Assembly (NCBI RefSeq): GCF_018614575.1
Contig: NZ_JAGGOJ010000031.1
Coordinates: 1-64,000, forward strand
From: Streptomyces sp. ISL-10
Lineage (GTDB): Bacteria; Actinomycetota; Actinomycetes; Streptomycetales; Streptomycetaceae
Length of the DNA: 64,000 nucleotides
Reading direction: 5' to 3'
The translations under genes were made by a program, and so were the position numbers. This document shows, piece after piece, positions 53,608 through 62,416 of the stretch. Within the stretch, counting starts at the first letter, position 1. Each line of letters opens with the position of its first letter. A model generated the notes under the pieces. The model saw only the letters and a list, made by a program, of their open reading frames with translations. It had not been told where the DNA came from and ran no database searches.

Positions 53608-55416
53608 CTAGGCGTCTTCCGCCAGCTCGAGCCAGCGCATCTCCAACTCGTCCCGCTCACCCGCCAGTTCACGCAACTCGGCGTCCAGCTTCGCCACTTT
53701 CTCGAAGTCTGTCGCATTGTCGGCGATTTGGGCGTGCAGCTTGGTCTCCTTGTCGGAGATCTTGTCGAGCTGCCGCTCGATCCGCTGCAGCTCCTTCTTC
53801 GCCACACGCGCGTCCGCGGCCGACTTCTCCTTGCCCGCGGCCGTCGCCGGGGCGGGCGGCGGCACGGGCGCGGACGCCTCGACCATGCGCGCCCGGCGCT
53901 CCAGGTACTCGTCGATCCCACGCGGGAGCATCCGCAGCGCGCCGTCGCCGAGCAGTGCGTACGTGCGGTCCGTCGTCCGCTCCAGGAAGAACCGGTCGTG
54001 GGAGATGACCACCATCGAACCCGGCCAGCCGTCGAGCACGTCCTCCAGCTGGGTCAGCGTCTCGATGTCGAGGTCGTTCGTGGGCTCGTCGAGGAAGAGG
54101 ACGTTCGGCTCGTCCATCAGCAGACGCAGCAGCTGAAGGCGGCGCCGCTCGCCACCGGACAGATCACCGACCGGCGTCCACTGCTTCTCCTTGCCGAAGC
54201 CGAACTGCTCGCACAGCTGGCCGGCGGTCATCTCCCGGCCCTTGCCGAGGTCGACCCGGTCGCGGATCTGCTGCACCGACTCCAGCACCCGCAGCGCCGG
54301 GGGAAGTTCGGTGACGTCCTGCGACAGGTAGGCGAGCCGCACGGTCTTGCCGACAACGACGCGGCCGGCCGCGGGCTGCTTCTCGCCCTGCGTACGGGCG
54401 GCTTCGGAGAGCGTGCGCAGCAGCGAGGTCTTGCCCGCGCCGTTGACACCGACCAGGCCGATGCGGTCGCCGGGGCCGAGCTGCCAGGTCAGATGCTTCA
54501 CCAGCACCTTGGGCCCGGCCTGGACGGTCACGTCGTCCAGGTCGAAGACCGTCTTGCCGAGCCGGGCGCCGGCGAACTTCATCAGCTCGGAGGTGTCGCG
54601 CGGCGGCGGCACGTCGGCGATCAGCTCGTTGGCGGCCTCGATGCGGTAACGCGGCTTGGACGTACGGGCGGGGGCGCCGCGCCGCAGCCAGGCCAGCTCC
54701 TTGCGCATCAGGTTCTGCCGCTTGACCTCCTCGGTCGCGGCGATGCGCTCGCGCTCGGCCCGGGCGAAGACGTAGTCGCTGTAGCCGCCCTCGTACTCGT
54801 ACACCGCGCCGCGCTGCACATCCCACATGCGGGTGCAGACCTGGTCGAGGAACCAGCGGTCGTGCGTCACGCAGACGAGCGCCGAGCGGCGCGCCTGCAG
54901 ATGCTTCGCCAGCCAGGCAATGCCCTCCACATCGAGGTGGTTGGTGGGCTCGTCGAGCACGATCAGGTCCTGATCGGCGATGAGCAGCTTGGCGAGGGCG
55001 ATACGGCGGCGCTCGCCGCCGGACAGTGGCCCGATCACGGTGTCGAGGCCCTGCGGGAACCCGGACAGGTCGAGCCCGTCGAACAGCCCCGTCAGCACGT
55101 CGCGGATCTTGGCGTTCCCGGCCCACTCGTGGTCGGCCAGGTCGCCGATGACCTCGTGCCGGATGGTGGCCTCGGGGTCGAGCGAGTCGTGCTGGGTGAG
55201 CACGCCGATGCGCAGCCCGCCGCTCTGGGTGACCCGTCCGGTGTCGGGCTCCTCCAGCTTGGCGAGCAGGCGGATGAGGGTGGTCTTGCCGTCGCCGTTG
55301 CGGCCGACGACGCCGATGCGGTCCCCCTCGGACACGCCGAGGGAGACGGAGTCGAGCAGGGCACGAGTGCCGTACACCTTGCTGACTGCCTCGACATTGA
55401 CGAGGTTGACGGCCAT
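53608..55416 (-). CDS. ABC-F family ATP-binding protein
   Basis: This soluble 602-aa protein has two ABC ATPase domains and no membrane part. Walker A motifs are GRNGDGKTTLIRL and GVNGAGKTSLLRTL, signatures are LSGGERRRIALAKLL and LSGGERRRLQLLRLL, and Walker B regions contain VLDEPTNHLD and FLDEPTNDLD. A charged linker joins the domains and a coiled coil (~530-600) ends the protein, as in the Uup-like branch. ABC-F proteins act at the ribosome; some confer antibiotic protection. Which applies here cannot be read from the sequence. GGAGAG precedes the ATG. Confidence 0.9.
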   Translation of the reverse strand: MAVNLVNVEAVSKVYGTRALLDSVSLGVSEGDRIGVVGRNGDGKTTLIRLLAKLEEPDTGRVTQSGGLRIGVLTQHDSLDPEATIRHEVIGDLADHEWAGNAKIRDVLTGLFDGLDLSGFPQGLDTVIGPLSGGERRRIALAKLLIADQDLIVLDEPTNHLDVEGIAWLAKHLQARRSALVCVTHDRWFLDQVCTRMWDVQRGAVYEYEGGYSDYVFARAERERIAATEEVKRQNLMRKELAWLRRGAPARTSKPRYRIEAANELIADVPPPRDTSELMKFAGARLGKTVFDLDDVTVQAGPKVLVKHLTWQLGPGDRIGLVGVNGAGKTSLLRTLSEAARTQGEKQPAAGRVVVGKTVRLAYLSQDVTELPPALRVLESVQQIRDRVDLGKGREMTAGQLCEQFGFGKEKQWTPVGDLSGGERRRLQLLRLLMDEPNVLFLDEPTNDLDIETLTQLEDVLDGWPGSMVVISHDRFFLERTTDRTYALLGDGALRMLPRGIDEYLERRARMVEASAPVPPPAPATAAGKEKSAADARVAKKELQRIERQLDKISDKETKLHAQIADNATDFEKVAKLDAELRELAGERDELEMRWLELAEDA

Positions 55417-55459
55417 TTCTCTCCTGCCAGGGGGAACGATCGACCCCCCAGCCTACTTG

Positions 55460-56773
55460 TCACAGGCGGCTGCCCCGCCCGGCCCTTTCCACCAGCAGCC
55501 AGCCGCCGAGCGCCATGGCGACGGCCGCGGGCGCGCTGACCGGCACGGCGACCAGCACCGCGGTCCGTCCCTCCAGCAGTCCGCCGAAGCCGACCATGGA
55601 CAGGCCGAGGATGCCGAACAGGCACAGCGCGATCCCCGTGGCGGCGATCGGACCGGTGCCCGGAACCGGTGCAGCGGCGGCCGGCCCCGGCCTCTCGAAG
55701 CCGCGGAAGAGGGCCACGAGCAGGGCGGTCACGACGACGGCCGCGGCGATCCGGAACGGGACCTCCGCCCACCAGGCGGCGGTCGCGGGCTCCGTCGGCT
55801 CCAGGCCCGCGGCCGTCGTCGCCGCGTACACGCCGAGCATGGCGGTCAGATGCCACAGGAACGCGGTCATGGCGATCCCGTTCGCGGCGACCACACCCCG
55901 CCAGACGCGAGGACGCCGCAGCAGGCGGGCACCCGGCCCCTTCAGCAGCTCGACGGCACCGACCAGCCAGAGCCCGTGGCACAGCAGGGCGAGGGTGGGC
56001 GGAGCCATGTTCGAGACCTTCTCGCCGGGCATGCCGACCATGGAGAGCGGATACGGCCCCAGAGCGACGAGCGCCGCGGCCCCGGCGAGACCGGCGGCCG
56101 CGAGCGCGGCGGGCGCGCGGAGGCGGCCGTCGGCCCGCAGGAAGCCGAGCTGATGGACGGCGAGCCAGACGAAGGCGAAGTTCAGGAACTCGACGAAGGG
56201 CACGTCCGCGGCGAACCGCAGCACATCCACGGCGGCCGCGGCCCCGGCGAGCGCCCCGAAGGCGCCCCATCCCCATCGCTCGTGCAACCTGAGCAGCGGT
56301 GGGGTGAACGCGACCATGGCGAGGTAGATCCCGATGAACCACAGCGGCTGTGCGACGAGCCGCAGCGCGACGCCCGTCATGCCACCGCCTCCGCCGAACA
56401 GCTGCACGACGAGCGCGGCGGCGCCCCAGACGAGGACGAAGGCCATGGTGGGCCGCAGCAGCCGCCGCAGGCGCCCGCGCAGGAAGACGGAGTACACGGA
56501 CCGGTCCGGGTGCCGCCGCCGCAGCGACCGGTACGACAGCGCGTGCGAGAACCCGCCGACGAAGAAGAACACGGGCATGACCTGGAGGAGCCAGGTCAGC
56601 ACCTGCAGCCGGGGCACGACGGCGAGCAGATTCCCGACGCCGTCGTCGGTGACGGCGGCCATGAGCCAGTGCCCCCCGACGACGACGCCGAGCGAGGCGA
56701 CGCGCAGGAGGTCGACGTAGCGGTCACGGGTGACGGGGGTGCGCTCTGCGAGCACGCGGAGGTCTGTGGCCAT
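55460..56773 (-). CDS. Acyltransferase-3 family membrane protein
   Basis: The 437-residue protein is almost entirely hydrophobic with about ten membrane segments. It opens with the family motif RDRYVDLLRVASLGVVVGGH, where the Arg and the His in GGHWLM are characteristic, and has FFVGGFSHALSYRS after it. Members move acyl groups onto sugars or other acceptors at the membrane. The substrate is unknown. The ATG at 56773 is preferred to 56872, since the added segment is Arg-rich and non-conserved. Confidence 0.85.
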   Translation of the reverse strand: MATDLRVLAERTPVTRDRYVDLLRVASLGVVVGGHWLMAAVTDDGVGNLLAVVPRLQVLTWLLQVMPVFFFVGGFSHALSYRSLRRRHPDRSVYSVFLRGRLRRLLRPTMAFVLVWGAAALVVQLFGGGGGMTGVALRLVAQPLWFIGIYLAMVAFTPPLLRLHERWGWGAFGALAGAAAAVDVLRFAADVPFVEFLNFAFVWLAVHQLGFLRADGRLRAPAALAAAGLAGAAALVALGPYPLSMVGMPGEKVSNMAPPTLALLCHGLWLVGAVELLKGPGARLLRRPRVWRGVVAANGIAMTAFLWHLTAMLGVYAATTAAGLEPTEPATAAWWAEVPFRIAAAVVVTALLVALFRGFERPGPAAAAPVPGTGPIAATGIALCLFGILGLSMVGFGGLLEGRTAVLVAVPVSAPAAVAMALGGWLLVERAGRGSRL

Positions 56774-57380
56774 GCAGGTCACGGTGCCGCCGGGGCCGCG
56801 CCGCACGGTAGGGCGCTCGTACTCAGTCGGGCGTGAGTACGGGGGCCGCCTGCGGCGGGCTTGCCCCGTCATCCGGGCCCGGCATGACTGTTGCCCTCGC
56901 CGAAGGGATGGCCTGCGGTGGTGTCACCGGGCCCGAGGGGGTGCTCTCGCCAGACGCTGATCAGAGGCCCGACCACCGCCCGGCCGGGCGCAGTGCCCGC
57001 CCGCGTTCGGGCGGCAGGCCTGCACAACGTGGATGCGCGCGAACGGGCCCACTGCCGAGGCCGGCCCCGATCAGCGTCCCCGCCGCCGTACGGCCTGGCG
57101 GCCGAGGGGCCCCGGCGAAGCCAGGGGGCGCCACCGGGGCTTCGCCCCACACCCGTATCACCCTCCGGGCGGTGTCCTCGCACTCCCCTGGCCTCCGGCC
57201 GGGGGACCAATCCCCCGGCCGCCGGCCGTAGGGGAGTGTGAGGCGCACGGGTTCGGCGGGTTCCGCCATGCCCGCAGGGCGCAGGGGAAGGAGCCCCCGT
57301 CACGGGAAAGAGCGGGGCAGGGAAACGGCCCCCTGCAGCGGCCGACCCTCAGGCCGCAACCACGGTCGCGCGGCCGACCC
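56774..57380. other. 607-bp hairpin-rich intergenic region
   Basis: No gene is supported. It contains a hairpin GGCGAAGCC/GGCTTCGCC (57114-57122 and 57138-57146), a larger nested hairpin (57181-57238) and a 32-bp duplication of the ispE 3' end (57338-57369). Confidence 0.55.
57181..57238 (-). terminator. Nested 58-bp hairpin, possible terminator
   Basis: An outer stem CACTCCCC/GGGGAGTG encloses an inner perfect 11-bp stem CGGCCGGGGGA/TCCCCCGGCCG with a CCAA loop. It lies about 145 bp beyond the ispE stop and could end the rpf-ksgA-ispE transcript. Confidence 0.45.
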
Positions 57381-57401
57381 TCAGGCCGCGACCACCGTCG
57401 C
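57338..57401. repeat. 32-bp tandem duplication across the ispE stop codon
   Basis: GCGGCCGACCCTCAGGCCGC starts at both 57338 and 57370; each unit is 32 bp with two differences. The right copy contains the ispE stop and last codons. Because 32 is not a multiple of 3, the left copy is out of frame and untranslated. Confidence 0.75.
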
Positions 57402-58280
57402 CCCCGCCGCAGGACCCGTCGCCACCCGGGCCGCGCGGCACGTGCCCGACGACATCAGCGCCGATGCCACCGCCTCCGCCGCGTCCTCGTCCTTCGTCAG
57501 GAACGCCGTCGTCGGGCCCGAGCCCGACACCAGCGACGCCAGCGCGCCCGCCGACATGCCTGTCGACAGCGTCGCCGCGAGCGATGGGCGCAGGGAGAGC
57601 GCCGCGGGCTGGAGGTCGTTGACGAGCGCGTCCGCGAGCGCCGCCGCGTCGCCCGTGCGCAGGGCGGCCGACAGCGCGGGCGAGGCGACGGGATCGGGCA
57701 CGGCGACACCCGCGTTCAGGCGGTCGAACTCCCCGAACACCACCGGCGTCGACAGCCCGCCGTCCGCCATCGCGAACACCCAGTGGAACGTCCCGCGGAC
57801 CTCCAGCTCCGTGAGCTGCTCGCCGCGGCCGGTGCCGAGCGCTGCCCCGCCCACCAAACTGAACGGCACGTCGGAGCCCAACTCGGCGCAGATGGAGAGC
57901 AGTTCGTCCCTCGACGAGCCAAGTCCCCACAGCACGTCGCACGCCAGCAGCGCGCCCGCGCCGTCCGCGCTGCCACCCGCCATGCCGCCGGCGACCGGGA
58001 TGTCCTTGGCGATGTGGATGTGCACGTCGGGCGAGATCCCGTGGCGGGCGGCCAGGAGCTCGGCCGCGCGGGCCGCCAGGTTCGTACGGTCCAGGGGGAC
58101 CTGGTCGGAGCCGGGGCCGGTGCAGGTGATCGTCAGCGAGGGGGCCGGGCGGACGGTCACCTCGTCGTACAGGCCCACCGCGAGGAACACGTTGGCGAGG
58201 TCGTGGAAGCCGTCGGGGCGCACCCCGCCGACCGCCAGCTGGACGTTGACCTTCGCCGGCACCCGTACGGTCACGCTCAC
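57381..58280 (-). CDS. ispE: 4-diphosphocytidyl-2-C-methyl-D-erythritol kinase
   Basis: IspE phosphorylates CDP-ME in the MEP isoprenoid pathway. The 299-aa GHMP kinase has RVPAKVNVQLAVGGVRPDG at the N-terminus, the ATP loop IPVAGGMAGGSADGAGALL, and a C-terminal VSGSGPTTAFL. The start is GTG at 58280, overlapping the ksgA stop by 4 bp. The rpf-ksgA-ispE order is typical of actinobacteria. The Ala-rich C-terminus ends at a small tandem duplication. Confidence 0.94.
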   Translation of the reverse strand: MSVTVRVPAKVNVQLAVGGVRPDGFHDLANVFLAVGLYDEVTVRPAPSLTITCTGPGSDQVPLDRTNLAARAAELLAARHGISPDVHIHIAKDIPVAGGMAGGSADGAGALLACDVLWGLGSSRDELLSICAELGSDVPFSLVGGAALGTGRGEQLTELEVRGTFHWVFAMADGGLSTPVVFGEFDRLNAGVAVPDPVASPALSAALRTGDAAALADALVNDLQPAALSLRPSLAATLSTGMSAGALASLVSGSGPTTAFLTKDEDAAEAVASALMSSGTCRAARVATGPAAGATVVAA

Positions 58281-59137
58281 TGCTTCGCCTCCGCGATCCG
58301 CGCGAACTCCTCCACCGTCAGCGCCTCGCCGCGCGCCTGCGGCGAGACTCCGGCCGCCACCAGCGCCGCCTCCGCGGCGGCGGGTGATCCGGCCCAGCCC
58401 GCGAGCGCGGCCCGCAGGGTCTTGCGGCGCTGCGCGAAGGCCGCGTCGACGACCGCGAAGACCTCCTGCCGGGAGGCCGTCGTGGCGAGCGGCTCCTTGC
58501 GGCGCACCAGCGACACGAGGCCGGAGTCCACGTTGGGGGCGGGCCAGAAGACATTGCGGCCGATCGCGCCGGCCCGCTTGACCTCGGCGTACCAGTTGGC
58601 CTTGACGGACGGGACGCCGTACACCTTGTTCCCCGGGCGGGCGGCGAGCCGGTCGGCGACCTCCGCCTGGACCATGACCAGGGTGCGTTCGATCGTCGGG
58701 AAGCGCTCCAGCATGTGCAGCAGGACCGGGACGGCGACGTTGTACGGCAGGTTCGCGACGAGCGCGGTGGGCGGCGGCCCGGGCAGCTCCTGGATGTGCA
58801 TGGCGTCGGAGTGGACGAGCGAGAAGCGCGACGCCTTCTCGGGCAGCCGGGCGGCGATCGTCGTCGGCAGGGCCCCGGCGAGCACGTCGTCGATCTCGAC
58901 GGCGACGACCCGGTCCGCGGCCTCCAGCAGCCCCAGGGTCAGCGACCCGAGCCCGGGGCCCACCTCGACGACCACGTCGTCGGGCTCGACCGCGGCCGTG
59001 CGCACGATCCGGCGGACCGTGTTGGCGTCGATGACGAAGTTCTGGCCGCGCTGCTTGGTGGGGCGTACGCCCAGCGCGGCGGCCAGTTCGCGGATGTCGG
59101 CGGGGCCGAGGAGTGCGTCGGGATCAGTGGTGCTCAC
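58277..59137 (-). CDS. ksgA: 16S rRNA dimethyladenosine transferase
   Basis: KsgA (RsmA) dimethylates two adjacent adenines near the 3' end of 16S rRNA. The 286-aa SAM methyltransferase shows QNFVIDANTVRRIV, motif I VVEVGPGLGSLTLGLLE, an acidic EIDD, and the catalytic NLPY in ALVANLPYNVAVPVL. The start is GTG at 59137 and overlaps the rpf stop by 4 bp. Its own stop overlaps ispE by 4 bp. Confidence 0.95.
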   Translation of the reverse strand: MSTTDPDALLGPADIRELAAALGVRPTKQRGQNFVIDANTVRRIVRTAAVEPDDVVVEVGPGLGSLTLGLLEAADRVVAVEIDDVLAGALPTTIAARLPEKASRFSLVHSDAMHIQELPGPPPTALVANLPYNVAVPVLLHMLERFPTIERTLVMVQAEVADRLAARPGNKVYGVPSVKANWYAEVKRAGAIGRNVFWPAPNVDSGLVSLVRRKEPLATTASRQEVFAVVDAAFAQRRKTLRAALAGWAGSPAAAEAALVAAGVSPQARGEALTVEEFARIAEAKQ

Positions 59138-60756
59138 CGATACAGCCTACGGCCGCAGTGCGGCCACGGACTCGCCCCCCGTTGCACATACAGCTTCTTC
59201 GCCCGGTACGTCTGCTCTTCGGGAGAGGCGTCCTGTGGGCGTCCGCTGCCGCCCAGTGAGCGCCAGGTCCCGGTGTCGAACTGGTACAGCCCGCCGTAGT
59301 TCCCCGACGGGTCGACCGCGCCGGGCCGGCCGCCCGACTCGCAGTGGGCCAGGGCGTCCCAGTCCAGGCCGTCGGCGCCGCCCACGGACGAGGGGAACTG
59401 CCGGGTGCCGACCCGGACCCGCTCGGTGACCGGCTCGCGCACGACCTCGTCCGAGAGCTTGCGCGGCTTCTGGCGTACGCCGTTGACGCTGCGCAGCGCG
59501 TAGGTGATCCGGCGCACGCCCGGCGCGCCCTGCCGGACGACGACCTCGGTCCCGGTGAACAGGGACGGGTCGCGGGCCCTTTCGACCGTGTACGGGATGG
59601 GCTCCTCGCCCACCTTGCGGGTCCCGGTGATGCGCATGACGGTGATGGTCTGGCCGTCGCGCGGAAAGCTCTCGGGCGGTACGGACGTGGTGTCCTGGGC
59701 GCGCAGTTCGATGCCGGCCTGGGCGAGCGCCTCGCGCACGGTCGCCGCGTTGGTGCGGATGCGGTGCTCGCGCCCGTCGGCCATGAAGGTCACGGACCGC
59801 TCGGTGCGCACGTCGAGTGCGAGCCCGGAGCGTGGAACCGCCGAGGAGCGCGAGACGGACACGAACGCGCCCGCCGCCCGGACACCGAGCTGGCGCAGCG
59901 CCTCCTCGACCGTGCGGGCGGTGGTCCACACGGTGCGGCGGTGGCCGTCGAGGCTGAGGACGAGGGGACGGCCGTAACGGACGAAGACCTCGTCGCCGTG
60001 GTCGAGGTCCGCGCGCGGGCCGGGGGCGACGATGTCGTGCGGTCCCACGGCAAGGCCTTCGTCGTGCAGGAGTTCGTGGACGTCGTCGGCGAAGGTGTGC
60101 AGCTTGCTGGGTACGCCGTCGACGGTCAGCCGTACGGACTTGTCCGCGGCGACGAAGGCGGACGTCCCGCCGGCGAGGAAGGCGACGACGAGAGCCTGCG
60201 GGACGAGCCGGCGCAGGGTGTCGGGCCGCTCGGCGGGGCGCCGCCGCCGCCCGCGACCGCCGGTACCGGGTACGCGTCCGCCGGCGGCGGGAGCATCGCG
60301 CGGCGGCTCCGCCGCCGGGGACCGGCGCGGCAGCACGGGCGGCTCCGCGCCGGCGGCGCCGAGGTCCAGGTACGGCAGGGTCGGCGCGTAGGCGGCCGCG
60401 AGCCGGACGTCGACAGCGGTCGGCGCATAAGCGTCCGCGAGCCGGACATCGACGGCGGTCGGCGCATAAGCGTCCGCGAGCCGGACATCGACAGCGGTCG
60501 GCGCGTAGGCGTCCGCGAGCCGGACATCGACAGCGGTCGGCGCGTAGGCGTCCGCGAGCCGGACATCGACAGCGGTCGGCGCATGGGCGCTGTCGTACGC
60601 GCCCTGCGGGCAGGCGGCCGCCTGGCCCACCTTCCTCACCTGGCCCGTCAGGGGCGGCCCGGCCTGCACGGCGTCCCACGCGGCGGGTGCCTCCTTCCGA
60701 CGGAACGCTCCACGGCCGCCGCGTGCGGCACGGTGACTGCCCTGCGCATTGCTCAC
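59134..60756 (-). CDS. Resuscitation-promoting factor (RpfB-type)
   Basis: This secreted or surface 540-aa cell-wall hydrolase is RpfB-like. Its N-terminus contains a 13-residue tandem repeat DAYAPTAVDVRLA, then a basic stretch, a membrane/signal segment (PQALVVAFLAGGTSAFVAAD), three DUF348 domains, a G5 domain (SLFTGTEVVVRQGAPGVRRI, RKLSDEVVREPV), and a C-terminal lysozyme-like domain with the catalytic Glu in LAHCESGGRPGAVDPSGNY and the GGLYQFDTGTW motif. Such enzymes cut peptidoglycan during germination. The GTG at 60756 is chosen because upstream sequence looks non-coding. It heads the rpf-ksgA-ispE operon. Confidence 0.9.
   Translation of the reverse strand: MSNAQGSHRAARGGRGAFRRKEAPAAWDAVQAGPPLTGQVRKVGQAAACPQGAYDSAHAPTAVDVRLADAYAPTAVDVRLADAYAPTAVDVRLADAYAPTAVDVRLADAYAPTAVDVRLAAAYAPTLPYLDLGAAGAEPPVLPRRSPAAEPPRDAPAAGGRVPGTGGRGRRRRPAERPDTLRRLVPQALVVAFLAGGTSAFVAADKSVRLTVDGVPSKLHTFADDVHELLHDEGLAVGPHDIVAPGPRADLDHGDEVFVRYGRPLVLSLDGHRRTVWTTARTVEEALRQLGVRAAGAFVSVSRSSAVPRSGLALDVRTERSVTFMADGREHRIRTNAATVREALAQAGIELRAQDTTSVPPESFPRDGQTITVMRITGTRKVGEEPIPYTVERARDPSLFTGTEVVVRQGAPGVRRITYALRSVNGVRQKPRKLSDEVVREPVTERVRVGTRQFPSSVGGADGLDWDALAHCESGGRPGAVDPSGNYGGLYQFDTGTWRSLGGSGRPQDASPEEQTYRAKKLYVQRGASPWPHCGRRLYR
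60380..60587 (-). repeat. 39-bp tandem repeat array within the rpf gene
   Basis: Five complete units begin at 60380, 60419, 60458, 60497 and 60536, each starting GTCGGCGC on the plus strand, with a partial sixth at 60575. Each unit is 13 codons (DAYAPTAVDVRLA). The units differ at a few sites, the leftmost one (60380) most. Confidence 0.85.
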
Positions 60757-60873
60757 GACGCTCCATGGGGTCCGGCCCGACACGTGGCAACGGACAGTAT
60801 CGGAGCGTTCGTCACTCTCCAAAGCAGCGCGAACACACACAGTCGTGAGAAAACTCAGGTGCGCCCGATCCGG

Positions 60874-61743
60874 TCAGTAGCCGAATGCGCGCGCGGTGTT
60901 CGCGGCGATCGCCGAGGCCAGCGTGTCCTCGTCGAGTCCCTTGACCGCGGCCATCGCCCGCAGGGTGAGGGGAATGAGGTAGGGCGCGTTGGGCCGTCCG
61001 CGGTACGGAGCCGGGGTGAGGAACGGCGCGTCCGTCTCGACCAGGACGAGTTCGGCGGGTGCCACGGCGAGCGCGTCGCGGAGCGGTTGGGCGTTCTTGA
61101 AGGTCACATTGCCGGCGAAGGACATGAAGTAGCCCGCGGCGGCGCAGACTTCCGCCATTTCCGCGTCACCCGAATAGCAGTGGAACACGGTGCGTTCGGG
61201 CGCGCCCTCCTCGGCGAGAATGCGCAGCACATCCGCGTGGGCCTCGCGATCGTGAATGACGAGGGCCTTGTCGTGCCGTTTCGCGATCTCGATATGGGCG
61301 CGGAAGGAGCGTTCCTGGGCGGCCATGCCCTCGGGGCCCGTACGGAAGTAGTCGAGGCCGGTCTCGCCGACGGCCTTCACCTCGTCCAGGGCGGCGAGCC
61401 GGTCGATCTCGGCGAGCGCGTCGTCGAGCGCGGCGTCCCCGCCTGCCTCGCGGGCCCCCTGCCGGGACCAGCCTGCAGGGTCGCCGAGGACGATCCGCGG
61501 CGCCTCGTTGGGGTGCAGCGCGACCGCGGCGTGGACCTCCCGGTGCGCGGCGGCGGTCTCCGCGGCCCAGCGCGACCCCTTGATGTCGCAGCCCACCTGG
61601 ACCACGGTCGTCACGCCCACCGCGGCGGCCCTGGCGAGGGCCTCCTCGACGGTGCCGTCCTGCATGTCCAGGTGCGTGTGCGAATCGGCGACCGCCACCC
61701 CGAGCGGTTCGGGGAGCGGCGGCGGTGCGGACTTCGAGCTCAT
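60874..61743 (-). CDS. tatD: TatD-family metal-dependent hydrolase
   Basis: The 289-aa protein is a TIM-barrel hydrolase of the TatD DNase group. Metal-binding motifs are DSHTHLDM near the N-terminus, GETGLDYF, FRAHIEIAKRHDKALVIHD, FHCYSGD and the late LVETDAPFLTP. TatD enzymes act as exo/endonucleases in DNA quality control. ATG at 61743. A 130-bp gap with no hairpin of note separates it from rpf. Confidence 0.93.
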   Translation of the reverse strand: MSSKSAPPPLPEPLGVAVADSHTHLDMQDGTVEEALARAAAVGVTTVVQVGCDIKGSRWAAETAAAHREVHAAVALHPNEAPRIVLGDPAGWSRQGAREAGGDAALDDALAEIDRLAALDEVKAVGETGLDYFRTGPEGMAAQERSFRAHIEIAKRHDKALVIHDREAHADVLRILAEEGAPERTVFHCYSGDAEMAEVCAAAGYFMSFAGNVTFKNAQPLRDALAVAPAELVLVETDAPFLTPAPYRGRPNAPYLIPLTLRAMAAVKGLDEDTLASAIAANTARAFGY

Positions 61744-61793
61744 GGGCGCGATCCTACGAGGCGCCCGCCCGCGGGCTCACATGCGGTGGCGGC

Positions 61794-62267
61794 TCACTTG
61801 CGGTGGTGGAACGGGTGCAGGAGACGGGAGGGGTGCCAGCGGTGGTGAGATTCGGCTGCCGGTGCGTCGGCCTGTGCGTCTGCCTTCGTCGACCCGGCCT
61901 CGGAGGTCTCCTTCACGGGCGTGTCCGCGTGCGCACGGGGGACGTCCCAGCCGGGGAAGGGTCCGGTGATCGAGACGGGCGTCCTGACGACGTGGGCCCC
62001 GCCCTGCCGCTCGTGCTCCGGTCCGTGGGCGGACGAGACCTGGCCGGCCTGCATGATCCGTACGACGTGTCCTCCGCAGTTGACACAGGTCGGGCTCGAC
62101 AGCGGCGAGGGAACCCGCTGCCCGTCCGCCTTGTAGACGACGAATCCCTGGCCGGTGTTGTCGACGTGGTGCTCGATCTCGTACGACTGCTCCCAGCCGT
62201 ACCCGCAACGCATGCAGGCAAAGGCGTACGCCTCGTGGACCTTGGCGGTGCCCGTGATCTCACTCAT
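61794..62267 (-). CDS. Zinc-ribbon protein of unknown function
   Basis: This 157-residue soluble protein has two CxxC pairs (CMRCGYGWEQSYEIEHH near residue 19 and TCVNCGGHV near residue 60) that should form one zinc ribbon, then a variable, His/Asp/Ala-rich C-terminus ending HHRWHPSRLLHPFHHRK. The ATG at 62267 has a strong AAGGAG; the longer frame from 62378 is not needed. No specific function is recognised. It is conserved next to tatD and rsmI in streptomycetes from memory. Confidence 0.75.
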   Translation of the reverse strand: MSEITGTAKVHEAYAFACMRCGYGWEQSYEIEHHVDNTGQGFVVYKADGQRVPSPLSSPTCVNCGGHVVRIMQAGQVSSAHGPEHERQGGAHVVRTPVSITGPFPGWDVPRAHADTPVKETSEAGSTKADAQADAPAAESHHRWHPSRLLHPFHHRK

Positions 62268-62416
62268 GCCAGCTCCTTTCCACTGGTCCAGTGGACGCCT
62301 CTTCCGGCGGGAGCGCATCAGCGCCTGTCGACAAATGGTGCGGGCTTTGGTATTTCCATGCACAACGAGGCAGGACACGGTCTGCGCTTTGCCTTTTACG
62401 ATATCCCTTTACCCTC

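Noticed and set aside
59344..61848. 834-codon plus-strand frame with apparent peptide repeats
   Set aside because: It is antisense to the rpf and tatD genes; the repeats are the complement of the 39-bp array.
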